Below, piece after piece: positions 24,338 to 33,289 of a stretch of 64,000 bases of DNA. Made by a program: the position numbers and the translations under genes. Source of the DNA: Prodigiosinella confusarubida (GTDB lineage: Bacteria > Pseudomonadota > Gammaproteobacteria > Enterobacterales > Enterobacteriaceae); contig NZ_CP025085.1 of the NCBI RefSeq assembly GCF_002847015.1, positions 4,526,001-4,590,000 of the forward strand, written 5' to 3'. Below the pieces are notes generated by a model. It saw only the letters and a list, made by a program, of their open reading frames with translations, did not search any database and was not told the DNA's origin. Within the stretch, counting starts at the first letter, position 1; each line of letters starts with the position of its first letter.

Positions 24338-24508
24338 ATGGCTACGACTCTGAATGACAATCCAGTTTTAGGACTGGGATTGCTGTCCAAAGTGATAACC
24401 CACCGGTTAACGGCGATGCTTATTATCTGGGGTTTTATTTGTTCTGTAAACTGCGCTGTTACACCCTCCATAGTCTATTCTTTAATAAGTCGTATCTTCT
24501 GGATTTAA
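24338..24508 (+). CDS. Putative 56-residue small membrane protein or leader, coupled to the ATPase
   Basis: An ATG at 24338 has AAGGA eight bases upstream and opens 56 codons ending one base before the P-type ATPase start. The product starts MATTLNDNP and has one hydrophobic stretch near AMLIIWGFICSV, with three cysteines or polar residues close by. I do not recognise it. The strong ribosome site, the end point beside the next start and that gene's weak own site suggest either a small membrane partner of the pump or a translated leader. It could also be chance. Confidence 0.45.
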   Translation: MATTLNDNPVLGLGLLSKVITHRLTAMLIIWGFICSVNCAVTPSIVYSLISRIFWI

Positions 24509-24509
24509 C

Positions 24510-27032
24510 ATGAATAAAAACCGCCAGCATTTCACCGGCCTTACCACCCGGGAAGCTGATCTGCGACTGTCAAAGTTCGGCCCAAATCAATTGACGGCCA
24601 AACCACCCCACCCGGTTTTGATGGTATTGCGGGAAACATTGACTGAACCGATGTTTTTGCTGTTGATTGCAGCAGGCGCTATCTACATGTTGCTAGGTGA
24701 TATTCACGAAGCCATGTTGTTGGTGGGTTTTGTGCTTATCATTGTGGTCGTCACCGCCTTGCAGTCACACCGAACCGCCAGGGCGCTGGCCGCATTGAAA
24801 GAGTTGTCCTCGCCCCACACACACGTCCTGCGTGATGATGAATGGCAACAGATCCCAGCAGAAAATCTGGTTCCCGGCGATGTAATACAAATAGGTGAAG
24901 GCGAGCGTTGTCCGGCCGATGGTCAGCTGCTATCCGCACATGAGCTTGCTGTCGATGAATCACTGCTCACCGGTGAATCTGTCCCGATTGCCAAATTTGT
25001 CTTGTCTGCTGATGCTCCCCGTACTCGTGCCGATCTTTGTGCCGGGACCGTCGTCACTCGAGGACAAGGCATCCTGCAAATAACGGCTACAGGCACGCTC
25101 ACGCAGTTGGGGCAAATTGGCACCAGTCTGGCCGAAATGGAAGACACTCCTTCGCCTTTACAGCAGGAAATTCGTCATTTCATCCGGCGCTTTACTCTAT
25201 TTGGCGGAGCAGTCAGCTTTATCGTGCTGTTATTGATAGGTCTTATACGCGGCCAATGGGTAGAAGGCTTTCTTGCCGGGATCATGCTGGCAATGAGTCT
25301 ACTGCCTCAAGAATTCTCCGTAATTCTTACCGTATTTATGGCACTCGGCGCACGGCGGATTGCCACACACGGTGTACTGACCCGCCGGCTTTCTGCTATC
25401 GAAACGTTAGGTGAAACACGCGTGTTGTGCGTGGACAAGACCGGCACACTCACCCGTAATCGTATGGCGGTAAGAATGCTGTCGGTGGGCGATGATCTGC
25501 TAGATGTTAATGAAATCCAGGCCAGCACATTGCCAGAGGCATTCCATGAACTGGTGGAGTACGGCATTCTGGCCAGCGAACTTGAGCCATTGGACCCAAT
25601 GGAACTGGCTATTCATCAGATTGGGAAAGTACAACTCTCAGGTACCGAACATTTGCACAATAACTGGGTCCTGGCGCGGGAATATGAAATTGCCCCAGAC
25701 CTGTTGGCCATGAGTCATCTCTGGCAGGCACCTGGATTCAAGCATTTCCCGGTCGCCTGTAAAGGTGCGCCTGAAGCCGTGGCTGATCTTTGTCATCTGC
25801 CGCCGCAAGCGTCACAGGCTATGTTGGCGCGTGCTGATGAAATGGCCAAACACGGTCTACGTGTGCTGGCGGTAGCCCGGGCACAACATAATCACGGAAA
25901 CTGGCCAGAGATTCAGCACGACTTTGTCTTTGAGTTACTCGGTCTGGTCGGGTTGGCTGATCCACTGAAAACAGAAGTGCCGCAAGCCATTACCGCATGC
26001 CATAACGCCGGGGTACGTGTAGTCATGATCACGGGAGATCACCCGGCTACCGCCCGGGCCATTGCTGATGAAGCCGGTATTCCATCATCACAGGTTATCA
26101 CCGGCGACCAGTTGAAAAACATGACCGATGAAGAACTCAGTCTGAAAGTCAGCAGCGTCAATATATTTGCCCGTATTGCCCCTATTCAAAAGTTACGATT
26201 GGTGAATGCGTTTAAGCGCGGCGGTGATGTCGTCGCCATGACCGGGGACGGCGTTAATGACACACCGGCGCTGAAGGCCGCACATATTGGGATCGCCATG
26301 GGCAGCCGCGGTACCGATGTAGCGCGACAAGCCGCTGATCTGGTGTTGGTCGCGGACGACTTTGCGGCTATTGTTCAGGCCATGCGCATGGGGCGGTGCA
26401 TCTACCATAATTTGGTCAAAGCAATTACCTATGCTATCGCCGCACATCTACCGATTATCGGTATTGCCATGTTGCCCCTGCTCTTCGGCGCCCCGATGAT
26501 GCTGACACCGGCACTTATCGCCTTTCTGGAACTGGTGATCAGTCCAACCTGCTCCATTGTTTTCGAGGCGGAAACCGCCCCCGAACGCTTGATGCATGAA
26601 CCCCCTCGTTCACAGGGAATGCAACTGTTCAGCAAAAGAACACTGCTGCGCAGTGTGGCTCAAGGTGCGTCCGTCTTTGCTGCAACAGGGTTGACCTATT
26701 GGATTGCGCGCGCAATTGGAATGGGAGGGGCCGAAGCTCGCACGCTCGGCTTCCTGACATTAGTGCTGGGAAATCTGGGATTGGTTTACGTCAATCGGGA
26801 TCTTGACTCGCACTGGATGGCAGTAAACTGGCAATTTGTCAGTGTGGCTGCCGGTTCACTGGGACTCATGCTGTTGATTATTCATCAATCGACGCTAGCT
26901 GCTTTATTTGGATTTTCTCCACCGGAAACAAAATATTATGCACTGGTCATCGTCTGTGTCATCACTGGCAGTCTGTGTGCAGCGCTGGGGGGAAAAATCG
27001 TTGATATATTTATTGATAAGTTAAAAAAATAA
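24510..27032 (+). CDS. P2-like cation-transporting P-type ATPase
   Basis: This inner-membrane pump of 840 residues has an N-terminal cation-ATPase domain, TGES at 154-157 in the actuator domain, the phosphorylated aspartate Asp309 in DKTGTLTRN, and MTGDGVNDTPALKAA in the hinge. The helix-4 motif reads LPQEF (265-269) in place of the PEGLP of Ca pumps or the CPC of heavy-metal pumps, and helix 6 has ELVISPTCSIVFEAE. These features place it in the group loosely annotated as calcium-type P-ATPases, whose ion is often unknown. There is no heavy-metal-binding domain. It is flanked by a CDF gene and a ferric-reductase-like gene. Confidence 0.88.
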   Translation: MNKNRQHFTGLTTREADLRLSKFGPNQLTAKPPHPVLMVLRETLTEPMFLLLIAAGAIYMLLGDIHEAMLLVGFVLIIVVVTALQSHRTARALAALKELSSPHTHVLRDDEWQQIPAENLVPGDVIQIGEGERCPADGQLLSAHELAVDESLLTGESVPIAKFVLSADAPRTRADLCAGTVVTRGQGILQITATGTLTQLGQIGTSLAEMEDTPSPLQQEIRHFIRRFTLFGGAVSFIVLLLIGLIRGQWVEGFLAGIMLAMSLLPQEFSVILTVFMALGARRIATHGVLTRRLSAIETLGETRVLCVDKTGTLTRNRMAVRMLSVGDDLLDVNEIQASTLPEAFHELVEYGILASELEPLDPMELAIHQIGKVQLSGTEHLHNNWVLAREYEIAPDLLAMSHLWQAPGFKHFPVACKGAPEAVADLCHLPPQASQAMLARADEMAKHGLRVLAVARAQHNHGNWPEIQHDFVFELLGLVGLADPLKTEVPQAITACHNAGVRVVMITGDHPATARAIADEAGIPSSQVITGDQLKNMTDEELSLKVSSVNIFARIAPIQKLRLVNAFKRGGDVVAMTGDGVNDTPALKAAHIGIAMGSRGTDVARQAADLVLVADDFAAIVQAMRMGRCIYHNLVKAITYAIAAHLPIIGIAMLPLLFGAPMMLTPALIAFLELVISPTCSIVFEAETAPERLMHEPPRSQGMQLFSKRTLLRSVAQGASVFAATGLTYWIARAIGMGGAEARTLGFLTLVLGNLGLVYVNRDLDSHWMAVNWQFVSVAAGSLGLMLLIIHQSTLAALFGFSPPETKYYALVIVCVITGSLCAALGGKIVDIFIDKLKK

Positions 27033-27089
27033 TAAATTACAAATTTTCACCTGTGATGAAAAACTAATCATGATATCGAGGTGACATAT

Positions 27090-28361
27090 ATGTATTACTT
27101 ACTTGGAATAATAGTTATCTGTGCAATGGCATGGTTGACAAGTCTCCCCGCTCAGAATGACGTCGTCGATTTTATATATTGGAGAAATCAGATAATTCAG
27201 CTTTCCGGATTATTGTCCACGGTTCTTCTCAGTACACTGCTTATTTTTGCCACCCGACCATCCTGGATTGAACAACGATTAGGTGGGCTGGATAAGCTGT
27301 ATCTGTTGCATAAAAAAATGGGTATAGCCGCTTGCATTATGATCACCATCCACTGGCTCTTGTCAAAAGCGCCCCGCTATCTGTCTGAGTTAGGTTTCAT
27401 CCGCCTTGGGCCACATCGGAATCATGGCGCGATTCCATGGCGAGGCTTTATGGTCGATATAGGTGAAATAGCATTTTATGGGATAGTGATCATTGTCATC
27501 ATCAGTCTTATAAAAGCACTACCCTACAATCAGTTCAAAATAACCCACAAAATTGCTGCCATTGTGGCTGCATTAGCGCTAATTCATGGTGCTTATCTTG
27601 TAACACCCGCCTTGCGTTGGACATCATTCGGTATATTGACATGGCTGACATCCGCTACCGGTTTTTGCGCCGCCCTCTTTTGTCTCAGTGGTCAAATAGG
27701 CAAAAAGCATCGATTCTCAGGACATATCATCGCCGGTAGATCGCTTAATGACGATGTCATTGAAATAGATATCAGCGCAGCACAAGGATTTGTGGAAAAA
27801 TATCAGCCAGGCCAGTTTGCTCTGGTAACCCTCGATGAAAAAGAAGGCTCACATCCGTTTACCGTGATGAAATATGATAGAAAAAACAGCATATTAACAT
27901 TTGCAATTAAAAAATTAGGGGATTACACGGGTAGATTACACGCTTCAATTAAAAATGGAGCATCCGTTTCTGTAGAAGGCCCTTATGGTCGATTCATCCT
28001 ACCGTCTAACAGCAATACTACAACTTATTGGATCGCTGGCGGCATCGGTATAACACCGTTTATTGCCTGGCTGGAAGCGCTGGTTGAACGGAATGAAAAA
28101 AGGCCACACACCACGCTGATATATTGCGTTAATAACCATCAGGATTTGATCTTTGAGGAGCAATTAAAACGCCTCACCGCACTGTGTGGCATTACTCTGA
28201 AAATTTTAGTACAGAAACAGGACGGATTATTAGTCCCGTCAACACTAAACAACTATCAGAATAGCGACTATTGGTTTTGTGGGCCAATAGGCATGAGAAA
28301 AATGCTATTAGCAAACCTGCCCAAAAACAGAATTCACTTTGAAAACTTTACTTTCAGATGA
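27090..28361 (+). CDS. Ferric-reductase-like transmembrane flavocytochrome
   Basis: This protein of 423 residues has an N-terminal ferric-reductase membrane domain of about six helices with paired histidines (for example LLHKKMGIAAC, TIHWLL, ITHKIAA and LIHGAY) suited to two haems. It is followed by an FNR-type module: the FAD motif HPFTV, the NAD motif GGIGITPF and the terminal FCGPIGMRK. It should move electrons from NAD(P)H across the inner membrane to an external acceptor such as Fe(III). GTG 27081 is possible, but ATG 27090 with GAGGTGA upstream is better. It follows the ATPase by 57 bases, so it is likely co-transcribed. Confidence 0.85.
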   Translation: MYYLLGIIVICAMAWLTSLPAQNDVVDFIYWRNQIIQLSGLLSTVLLSTLLIFATRPSWIEQRLGGLDKLYLLHKKMGIAACIMITIHWLLSKAPRYLSELGFIRLGPHRNHGAIPWRGFMVDIGEIAFYGIVIIVIISLIKALPYNQFKITHKIAAIVAALALIHGAYLVTPALRWTSFGILTWLTSATGFCAALFCLSGQIGKKHRFSGHIIAGRSLNDDVIEIDISAAQGFVEKYQPGQFALVTLDEKEGSHPFTVMKYDRKNSILTFAIKKLGDYTGRLHASIKNGASVSVEGPYGRFILPSNSNTTTYWIAGGIGITPFIAWLEALVERNEKRPHTTLIYCVNNHQDLIFEEQLKRLTALCGITLKILVQKQDGLLVPSTLNNYQNSDYWFCGPIGMRKMLLANLPKNRIHFENFTFR

Positions 28362-28875
28362 CAGACGATACTGTCTGGTAAAGAGAGTATTAAAAACACC
28401 CGTTGAATGGTAATTAAACCTGACCGCCGCTTTCTCCCACCATCTCGGATATATCAATAGATGACTAGTGCAGGAAAGCGGCAACCGAGTGAATCCCCAG
28501 GTAGCGGCGAGGGGTATATCGGGCTAAGGCACTCAGTCCTGGAAACATCATGATCAATCCGCACCACAAGCATTAATGCTCTAATCAAACGGCGTCACCC
28601 TTTTCCTATACCGATAAAAGTTAAAAATGGAGCCATCGGTTGTACCTGCTGCGAAAGTCAGCTAATCGCCTTTTCCCCAACCTTTTCTCCTTGCTTCTTT
28701 TTCTTTAAATAGCCCCCGGATAGCTTATGTTTTTTTCTCCGATGAAATCATAAATAAGTTTTACTTACTTTGATCATATAATGTTCATGTGTATGTGAAG
28801 ACGCCAGGCTTATCACTGTATCTCTTTGAATACATGTTATTGATGGCGTTAATGCTTCGAACACAAGGAGTCGTT
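28362..28875. promoter_or_regulatory. 0.5-kb intergenic region upstream of a LysR gene
   Basis: It holds a degenerate piece of repeat family B (28468-28500) and, just before the regulator, a TATAAT element at about 28778. A 29-codon in-frame upstream extension of the LysR gene (from 28789) lacks a ribosome site and is treated as non-coding. Nothing else was recognised. Confidence 0.45.
28468..28500 (+). repeat. Degenerate partial copy of repeat family B
   Basis: The stretch beginning GTGCAGGAAAGCGGCAA and continuing to GAATCCCCAG matches the left part of the 127-bp family B unit (TTGCAGGAAGGCGGCAA ... GAATCCCGATG) with several changes. The right half has decayed or been replaced. Confidence 0.5.
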
Positions 28876-29808
28876 ATGTTGCACAGGAACTTCCTTAATC
28901 AATTGGATTTAAAAGATATTAATACATTTTTAATGCTTTACGAATGGAGAAGCGCCCGAAAAACAGCAGAGAAAATGAACATTAGTCAATCCACCGTCAG
29001 TTACTCTCTTAAAAGGCTAAGGGAATGCTTCAATGATGTATTGTTCGAGTTTACCCAAGGGAAACTGATCCCAACGGAGAAAGCTGAAAAAATGGTGCCT
29101 TATCTGAAGGTCGTTCTTGACTCAGTGAACAAATGTGCAGGTACTGAAGTTAACAACTACGCCCTACACATCAATAAAGTGATTCACTACAGTGCACCAG
29201 AATATTTTGAGTTACTGATTTTACCGGATCTTATTCATTCATTAATAAAAGAAAAAACAGGCAGCTCATTTTATATCGATCGATTAAATAAAACGGTTCC
29301 TGTCGAGAAAATTATTTCGGGTGAAATCGATCTCGCTGTCGGGTTTGGGCCCGGATATCACCAGATTCATCCCGAACTAAGTTGGGAGCCCATCGTGGAG
29401 GAGAAATTCATCTGCCTTACCAGTTACGACATCAATACCACAGAACCATTACATTTAGATGATTTCTGTTCCATGCTGCAAGTTTACCCTACCCCCTGGA
29501 TTTCGGAAAAAAACATGGTGGATGGCTGGTTGGAGATGTTTAGCAAAAAACGTCATATTATCGCCAAAGCCAACACCTATCAGGCATGTATTAACATAAT
29601 AAGCAAAACAACCGCGACGTTCGCCCTGCCATCTCGTCTTATTCACACCTTGCATATCCCGGAGAATGTCCATTGCTGCGAGCCACCGCTTGGTTTTCCT
29701 CATTTTACGGTAGATATGTTCTGGGCAAAAAAAAGAGAGAACACGGATGAACTCCGGACATTACGTGCACTTATTACAAAAATCGCCCAACAATACTCAG
29801 ACAAGTAA
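28876..29808 (+). CDS. LysR-family transcriptional regulator
   Basis: A LysR protein of 310 residues from the start I choose at 28876, where AAGGAG lies five bases upstream; the frame is open 29 codons further but without a ribosome site. The N-terminal winged helix has SARKTAEKMNISQSTVSYSL, read as ARKTAEKMNISQSTVSYSL, and the rest is the two-lobed effector domain. It is not divergent from any gene, which is unusual for LysR proteins. It converges on the MFS exporter of the dioxygenase-ligase cluster and could regulate it. The effector is unknown. Confidence 0.85.
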   Translation: MLHRNFLNQLDLKDINTFLMLYEWRSARKTAEKMNISQSTVSYSLKRLRECFNDVLFEFTQGKLIPTEKAEKMVPYLKVVLDSVNKCAGTEVNNYALHINKVIHYSAPEYFELLILPDLIHSLIKEKTGSSFYIDRLNKTVPVEKIISGEIDLAVGFGPGYHQIHPELSWEPIVEEKFICLTSYDINTTEPLHLDDFCSMLQVYPTPWISEKNMVDGWLEMFSKKRHIIAKANTYQACINIISKTTATFALPSRLIHTLHIPENVHCCEPPLGFPHFTVDMFWAKKRENTDELRTLRALITKIAQQYSDK

Positions 29809-29824
29809 TCAGCGATGATAAATA

Positions 29825-29853
29825 TGAACCTGCTGCTTCTATCAGCAGGTTCA
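29825..29853. terminator. Shared hairpin between converging LysR and MFS genes
   Basis: TGAACCTGCTG and CAGCAGGTTCA form a perfect 11-bp stem with a 7-base loop, 17 bases past the LysR stop and 91 bases past the MFS stop. The T-run is weak on either strand, so it may act bidirectionally with help from Rho. Confidence 0.7.
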
Positions 29854-29943
29854 CGCTCATAGAGGTACACCCGACTAACAGATACCCAGCCAGATATGCA
29901 CGCACACAATCTCATTCAATTTTGAAACAATAACCCGATGACG

Positions 29944-31146
29944 CTACATACTTTCATTGGCATAAACACGCTGCTGTGATTTTAACAAGATGAATAGCCC
30001 GGCCAGAGAAAGCGCTAACAGCCCCATAAAGAGCGTGGCGATATTGGAATTATTTTCCATCGGGAAATAGCTGGCAACAGCGGAAGATAATGAACCGAAA
30101 ACCAGCATCAAGCATCCCTGCAACGAGGCGGCGATACCGGCTCGGTCTGGAAACAGCGACATGGATTTAGCCATTGCATTGGAAAAAATAAACCCTTGGC
30201 CAAACGCAATTAGAATAATCCCTCCCAATACGCTCCATAACGTCATACTAGATGGCGAGGATGAAATGACAACAATACCCAGCGCAAACAGAATATAGCC
30301 GAATTTCATCAACCGGATGCTGTGGAAACGGTTAACCAGTGCCCGATTTGCCAACGTCCCCGTCAGATAGGCGATGCCGACAGTCAATGCCGTGGTCCCA
30401 AAAAAATCAGCGCTTAGCCCTAATTGCTGCTGAATAATATAAGGTCCAATCACATTCCACATCAGAAATGCTGAGAAACTGCCGCCGATAATAACGACTG
30501 ACGAAATGAATCGGGCATCAGATAAAATAAACTTATAGCCTTTTATCGTATCCAGTGGGCTTCGGGGACGAGTTAATGACTCCTTTAATCCATACATAAC
30601 GAACGCCAGAATAACCGCGCCATAGAGGCTATAAAGAACAAAGTTATAACGCCAACCCAGAAAAACCTCGATTTTCCCACCGATAAACGGCGCAATAACC
30701 GGCCCAAGACCAAAAGCGAGGCTAAGGTAAATTATCGCCACACCAAATCGTGGTCCTTTAACATTATCCACCAGGAGTGCTCGCGCTACGACCTGGCAGG
30801 CTCCGATAGCAAATCCTTGAATAGCTCTGGCCACCAATAACGTTTCAATATTTCTCGCGAACACCGCCAATACACTACCAGCCAAGAAAAGTAACAGGCC
30901 AGAAACAATGGATGCCTTACGTCCTTTTGAATCCGATAAAATGCCAAAAAATAACTGCCCGATAGCGTAAAAAATTAATGTGATCGTAATGGTACTTTGC
31001 ATAATACCTGCCGACGTGCCAAATTCCCGGCCAATAGACGGCAGACTGGGGGCATAGAGATCAATGGCAATCCCCCCAACGCTATTGATTAATGGCGCTA
31101 AAAAGACAATGAAATTTTCATAACGTTTATTCGTACTCATAGACAT
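29944..31146 (-). CDS. MFS transporter of the Bcr/CflA drug-resistance type
   Basis: This protein of 400 residues has about 12 helices. The N-terminal signature DLYAPSLPSIGREFG and the loop-2 motif GILSDSKGRKASIVSG match Bcr/CflA-type exporters (DHA1). These proton antiporters export small molecules such as bicyclomycin, chloramphenicol, cysteine or siderophore-like products. It is the last gene of a minus-strand cluster with the hemolysin-family gene 52 bases upstream, so its natural cargo may be the product of that cluster. Start 31146 or the in-frame ATG at 31140 are both possible. Confidence 0.86.
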   Translation of the reverse strand: MSMSTNKRYENFIVFLAPLINSVGGIAIDLYAPSLPSIGREFGTSAGIMQSTITITLIFYAIGQLFFGILSDSKGRKASIVSGLLLFLAGSVLAVFARNIETLLVARAIQGFAIGACQVVARALLVDNVKGPRFGVAIIYLSLAFGLGPVIAPFIGGKIEVFLGWRYNFVLYSLYGAVILAFVMYGLKESLTRPRSPLDTIKGYKFILSDARFISSVVIIGGSFSAFLMWNVIGPYIIQQQLGLSADFFGTTALTVGIAYLTGTLANRALVNRFHSIRLMKFGYILFALGIVVISSSPSSMTLWSVLGGIILIAFGQGFIFSNAMAKSMSLFPDRAGIAASLQGCLMLVFGSLSSAVASYFPMENNSNIATLFMGLLALSLAGLFILLKSQQRVYANESM

Positions 31147-31198
31147 CCCATAGGTTTAATAAGTAAATATACCCAATAGATTTCAGGTGACAGGTATA

Positions 31199-31795
31199 TC
31201 AATATATATTTCTTACGGCATGATATCCCTCTATCAATGCCCCCGATTCTCCAACGTGAAAAATATTATTATCTCTAAGAGGAAAAACTACGACCCGTGG
31301 GTCGTTATCATAATAACTTCCCCAATTAACGTTTAGATCAGGGACTCTATTATAATTTGCCACCCCCATATCAGTATAATAAACCTTCAAGGTTTGTAAT
31401 ATTTTTCGCACATGAGGTGTTGCTGTCATAATCACTAACTGATATTTATGAAGACTCAGATGACTGAGTGCTAAAGATAAAATATATTTTCCATACCCAT
31501 TCGATGAAAATGAACAGAATGAGCCAATTTCTACTATCTGGCCTCTATCTACACCATACTGTTTACTGAGGTCAGTATTAATATAATGCTCGCTGAATAA
31601 CGTCCTTTTATCGCCAGTCGTTATTCCAAGACATGAATACCCAGGAGCTTTACCGTCAAGCTTCGTTAAACAAATAAAAAAATCTGGCTGAGGTTGGACC
31701 GATGCACCAAATACATCCTTATAATGCAAGCTCACACATTGCTTAACAACCTGATACTCTGTTTCTTCTGGGTGAAATTCTTTCATAAGGTACAT
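31199..31795 (-). CDS. Thermostable-hemolysin-family protein (GNAT-like fold)
   Basis: A protein of 198 residues. The core motif RGQIVEIGSFCS (residues 84-95), VIMTATPHVRKIL (121-133) and NWGSYYDNDPRV (157-168) match the T_hemolysin family (PF12261) first named from Vibrio delta-VPH. This family is structurally close to acyl/acetyltransferases, and many members sit in metabolic gene clusters, so a lytic role should not be assumed. It follows the adenylating enzyme by 13 bases and precedes an exporter. GGAG lies upstream of ATG 31795. Its reaction is unknown; acyl or aminoacyl transfer is a reasonable inference. Confidence 0.78.
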   Translation of the reverse strand: MYLMKEFHPEETEYQVVKQCVSLHYKDVFGASVQPQPDFFICLTKLDGKAPGYSCLGITTGDKRTLFSEHYINTDLSKQYGVDRGQIVEIGSFCSFSSNGYGKYILSLALSHLSLHKYQLVIMTATPHVRKILQTLKVYYTDMGVANYNRVPDLNVNWGSYYDNDPRVVVFPLRDNNIFHVGESGALIEGYHAVRNIY

Positions 31796-31808
31796 AATCA
31801 GTTCTCCA

Positions 31809-33287
31809 TCACTGATAGACTATCTCAGAATAGTCCTCTTCAATCTCTTTTCTTCTTGGCCGCCCAGTCACGGTATAATACTTTCTTCTAAAACCAGCAA
31901 TATTATTAACTACCGCATACTTTCCAACTCGGGCGAATTCGGCCAGACGATTATTTTTTGATTCTAATGCACGCTGGACATCTGATTCAGGATGAGGGCT
32001 GAGAATAATGGCACCTAATTGTTCCTGCCCTTCACCAATAACAATCATATCCTCAATAATTTCACTTTCTTTATATATTGTTTCCACCCATTCAGGGGAA
32101 ACATTTCTGGCGGTAGAAAGAATAATTACATGTTTCTTCCTACCGGTAATATATAAATAGCCATCCTCAAAATGAGTAATATCTCCCGTATGAAGATAAC
32201 CATCAGTCATGTCGCAAGAGGTCTCGTCAGAATTATAATATCCCGCACATAACGTAGGCGTTTTAACCAGTAATTCACCCTCAACCAATAAGGGGGTAAT
32301 ACCATCCAACAATTTACCCACCGAACCAATTCTCCGGCAACCAGGGTAATTCAATGAAATAATGGAACTGTTTTCACTGAGTCCATAGGCTTCGTATACA
32401 GCAACCCCTTTATCGTCCAACGCCTGCAACACAGATACCGGAATTTTGGCACCACCAGTAATAATATGTGGATTATTACGCCCCAGCACATTTTCACTGC
32501 CATCCATCTCAATAAGCGCGAGTGCCTCTTCCAGTAATTTCGGCGGTAGATACAGAAAATCAGGTTCGACTTCAGCGATCATCCCTAAATAGAGTGCTGC
32601 GTTTCCTGACGCGGAGCCATATTCCTTAATACCTGGCGGCATTAATGTGAGCGTACCACCAGACAGTAAAGGAATAAAAATACCCAGAACTTGCTCTATC
32701 AGTAAACTCATGGGAACAAGGGAGAAATAATGCAAAGGCCTATTCGGCAGCCTTTTCATTACGTTATCTACCAACAACCCCACTGCTGCATCTCTGATCA
32801 TAACGCCTTTGGGTTTCGACGTTGTACCGGAGGTATGGATGATAGCGGTCACACCATCACTGATTCGTTCTTCTCCCGATAATCGCAAAGTTTGCGAATG
32901 AACTTTCACCTGATAGGGGTAGAAACAGGGTTTACCGGGGAATATAGAGTCAATGCGCTGCCTGGTCGCATCATCGGCAACAAAAATCGCACTTGCCTTG
33001 GTGAGCAGGCTCGATATCTGTTCGTCAGAAAATTCGATAGGCACCGGCAGCAAGACCGCACCGACTTTTTGAATCGCCAATAAAGTGGTAACCCATTCAT
33101 AACATGAACGCATGGCGATACCGAATACCAGGCGGTCACACGATCCATAGATCTGATTTAATCCCGCCGCAATATCTTCAACGTCACGACGAAGTTCAGA
33201 GTGATAATGGGTCTTGCCATTCATTTCACGAATAACGATGCGATCTTCCGTTTCATGAAGAAAATTCTGCATTTTCGTACTGATCAT
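31809..33287 (-). CDS. Adenylate-forming ligase (AMP-binding superfamily)
   Basis: About 492 residues with the adenylation signatures in order: TSGTTSKPKGV (P-loop-like, near 154-164), YEAYGLSEN, LHTGDI and ITGRKKHVIIL, then a C-terminal domain with GRPRRKE carrying the likely catalytic lysine. It activates a carboxylate as the acyl-adenylate and may pass it to CoA, a carrier or directly to an amine. No carrier protein gene is nearby. The ATG at 33287 sits seven bases from AAGGAG; the ATG at 33293 overlaps the dioxygenase stop and is the alternative. It is translationally linked to the dioxygenase and the hemolysin-family gene. The substrate cannot be predicted from the sequence alone. Confidence 0.87.
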   Translation of the reverse strand: MISTKMQNFLHETEDRIVIREMNGKTHYHSELRRDVEDIAAGLNQIYGSCDRLVFGIAMRSCYEWVTTLLAIQKVGAVLLPVPIEFSDEQISSLLTKASAIFVADDATRQRIDSIFPGKPCFYPYQVKVHSQTLRLSGEERISDGVTAIIHTSGTTSKPKGVMIRDAAVGLLVDNVMKRLPNRPLHYFSLVPMSLLIEQVLGIFIPLLSGGTLTLMPPGIKEYGSASGNAALYLGMIAEVEPDFLYLPPKLLEEALALIEMDGSENVLGRNNPHIITGGAKIPVSVLQALDDKGVAVYEAYGLSENSSIISLNYPGCRRIGSVGKLLDGITPLLVEGELLVKTPTLCAGYYNSDETSCDMTDGYLHTGDITHFEDGYLYITGRKKHVIILSTARNVSPEWVETIYKESEIIEDMIVIGEGQEQLGAIILSPHPESDVQRALESKNNRLAEFARVGKYAVVNNIAGFRRKYYTVTGRPRRKEIEEDYSEIVYQ

Positions 33288-33289
33288 TA

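Noticed and set aside
31199-31795. Treating the T_hemolysin gene as a toxin
   Set aside because: The family name is historical. The gene lacks secretion signals and is embedded in a biosynthesis-like operon.
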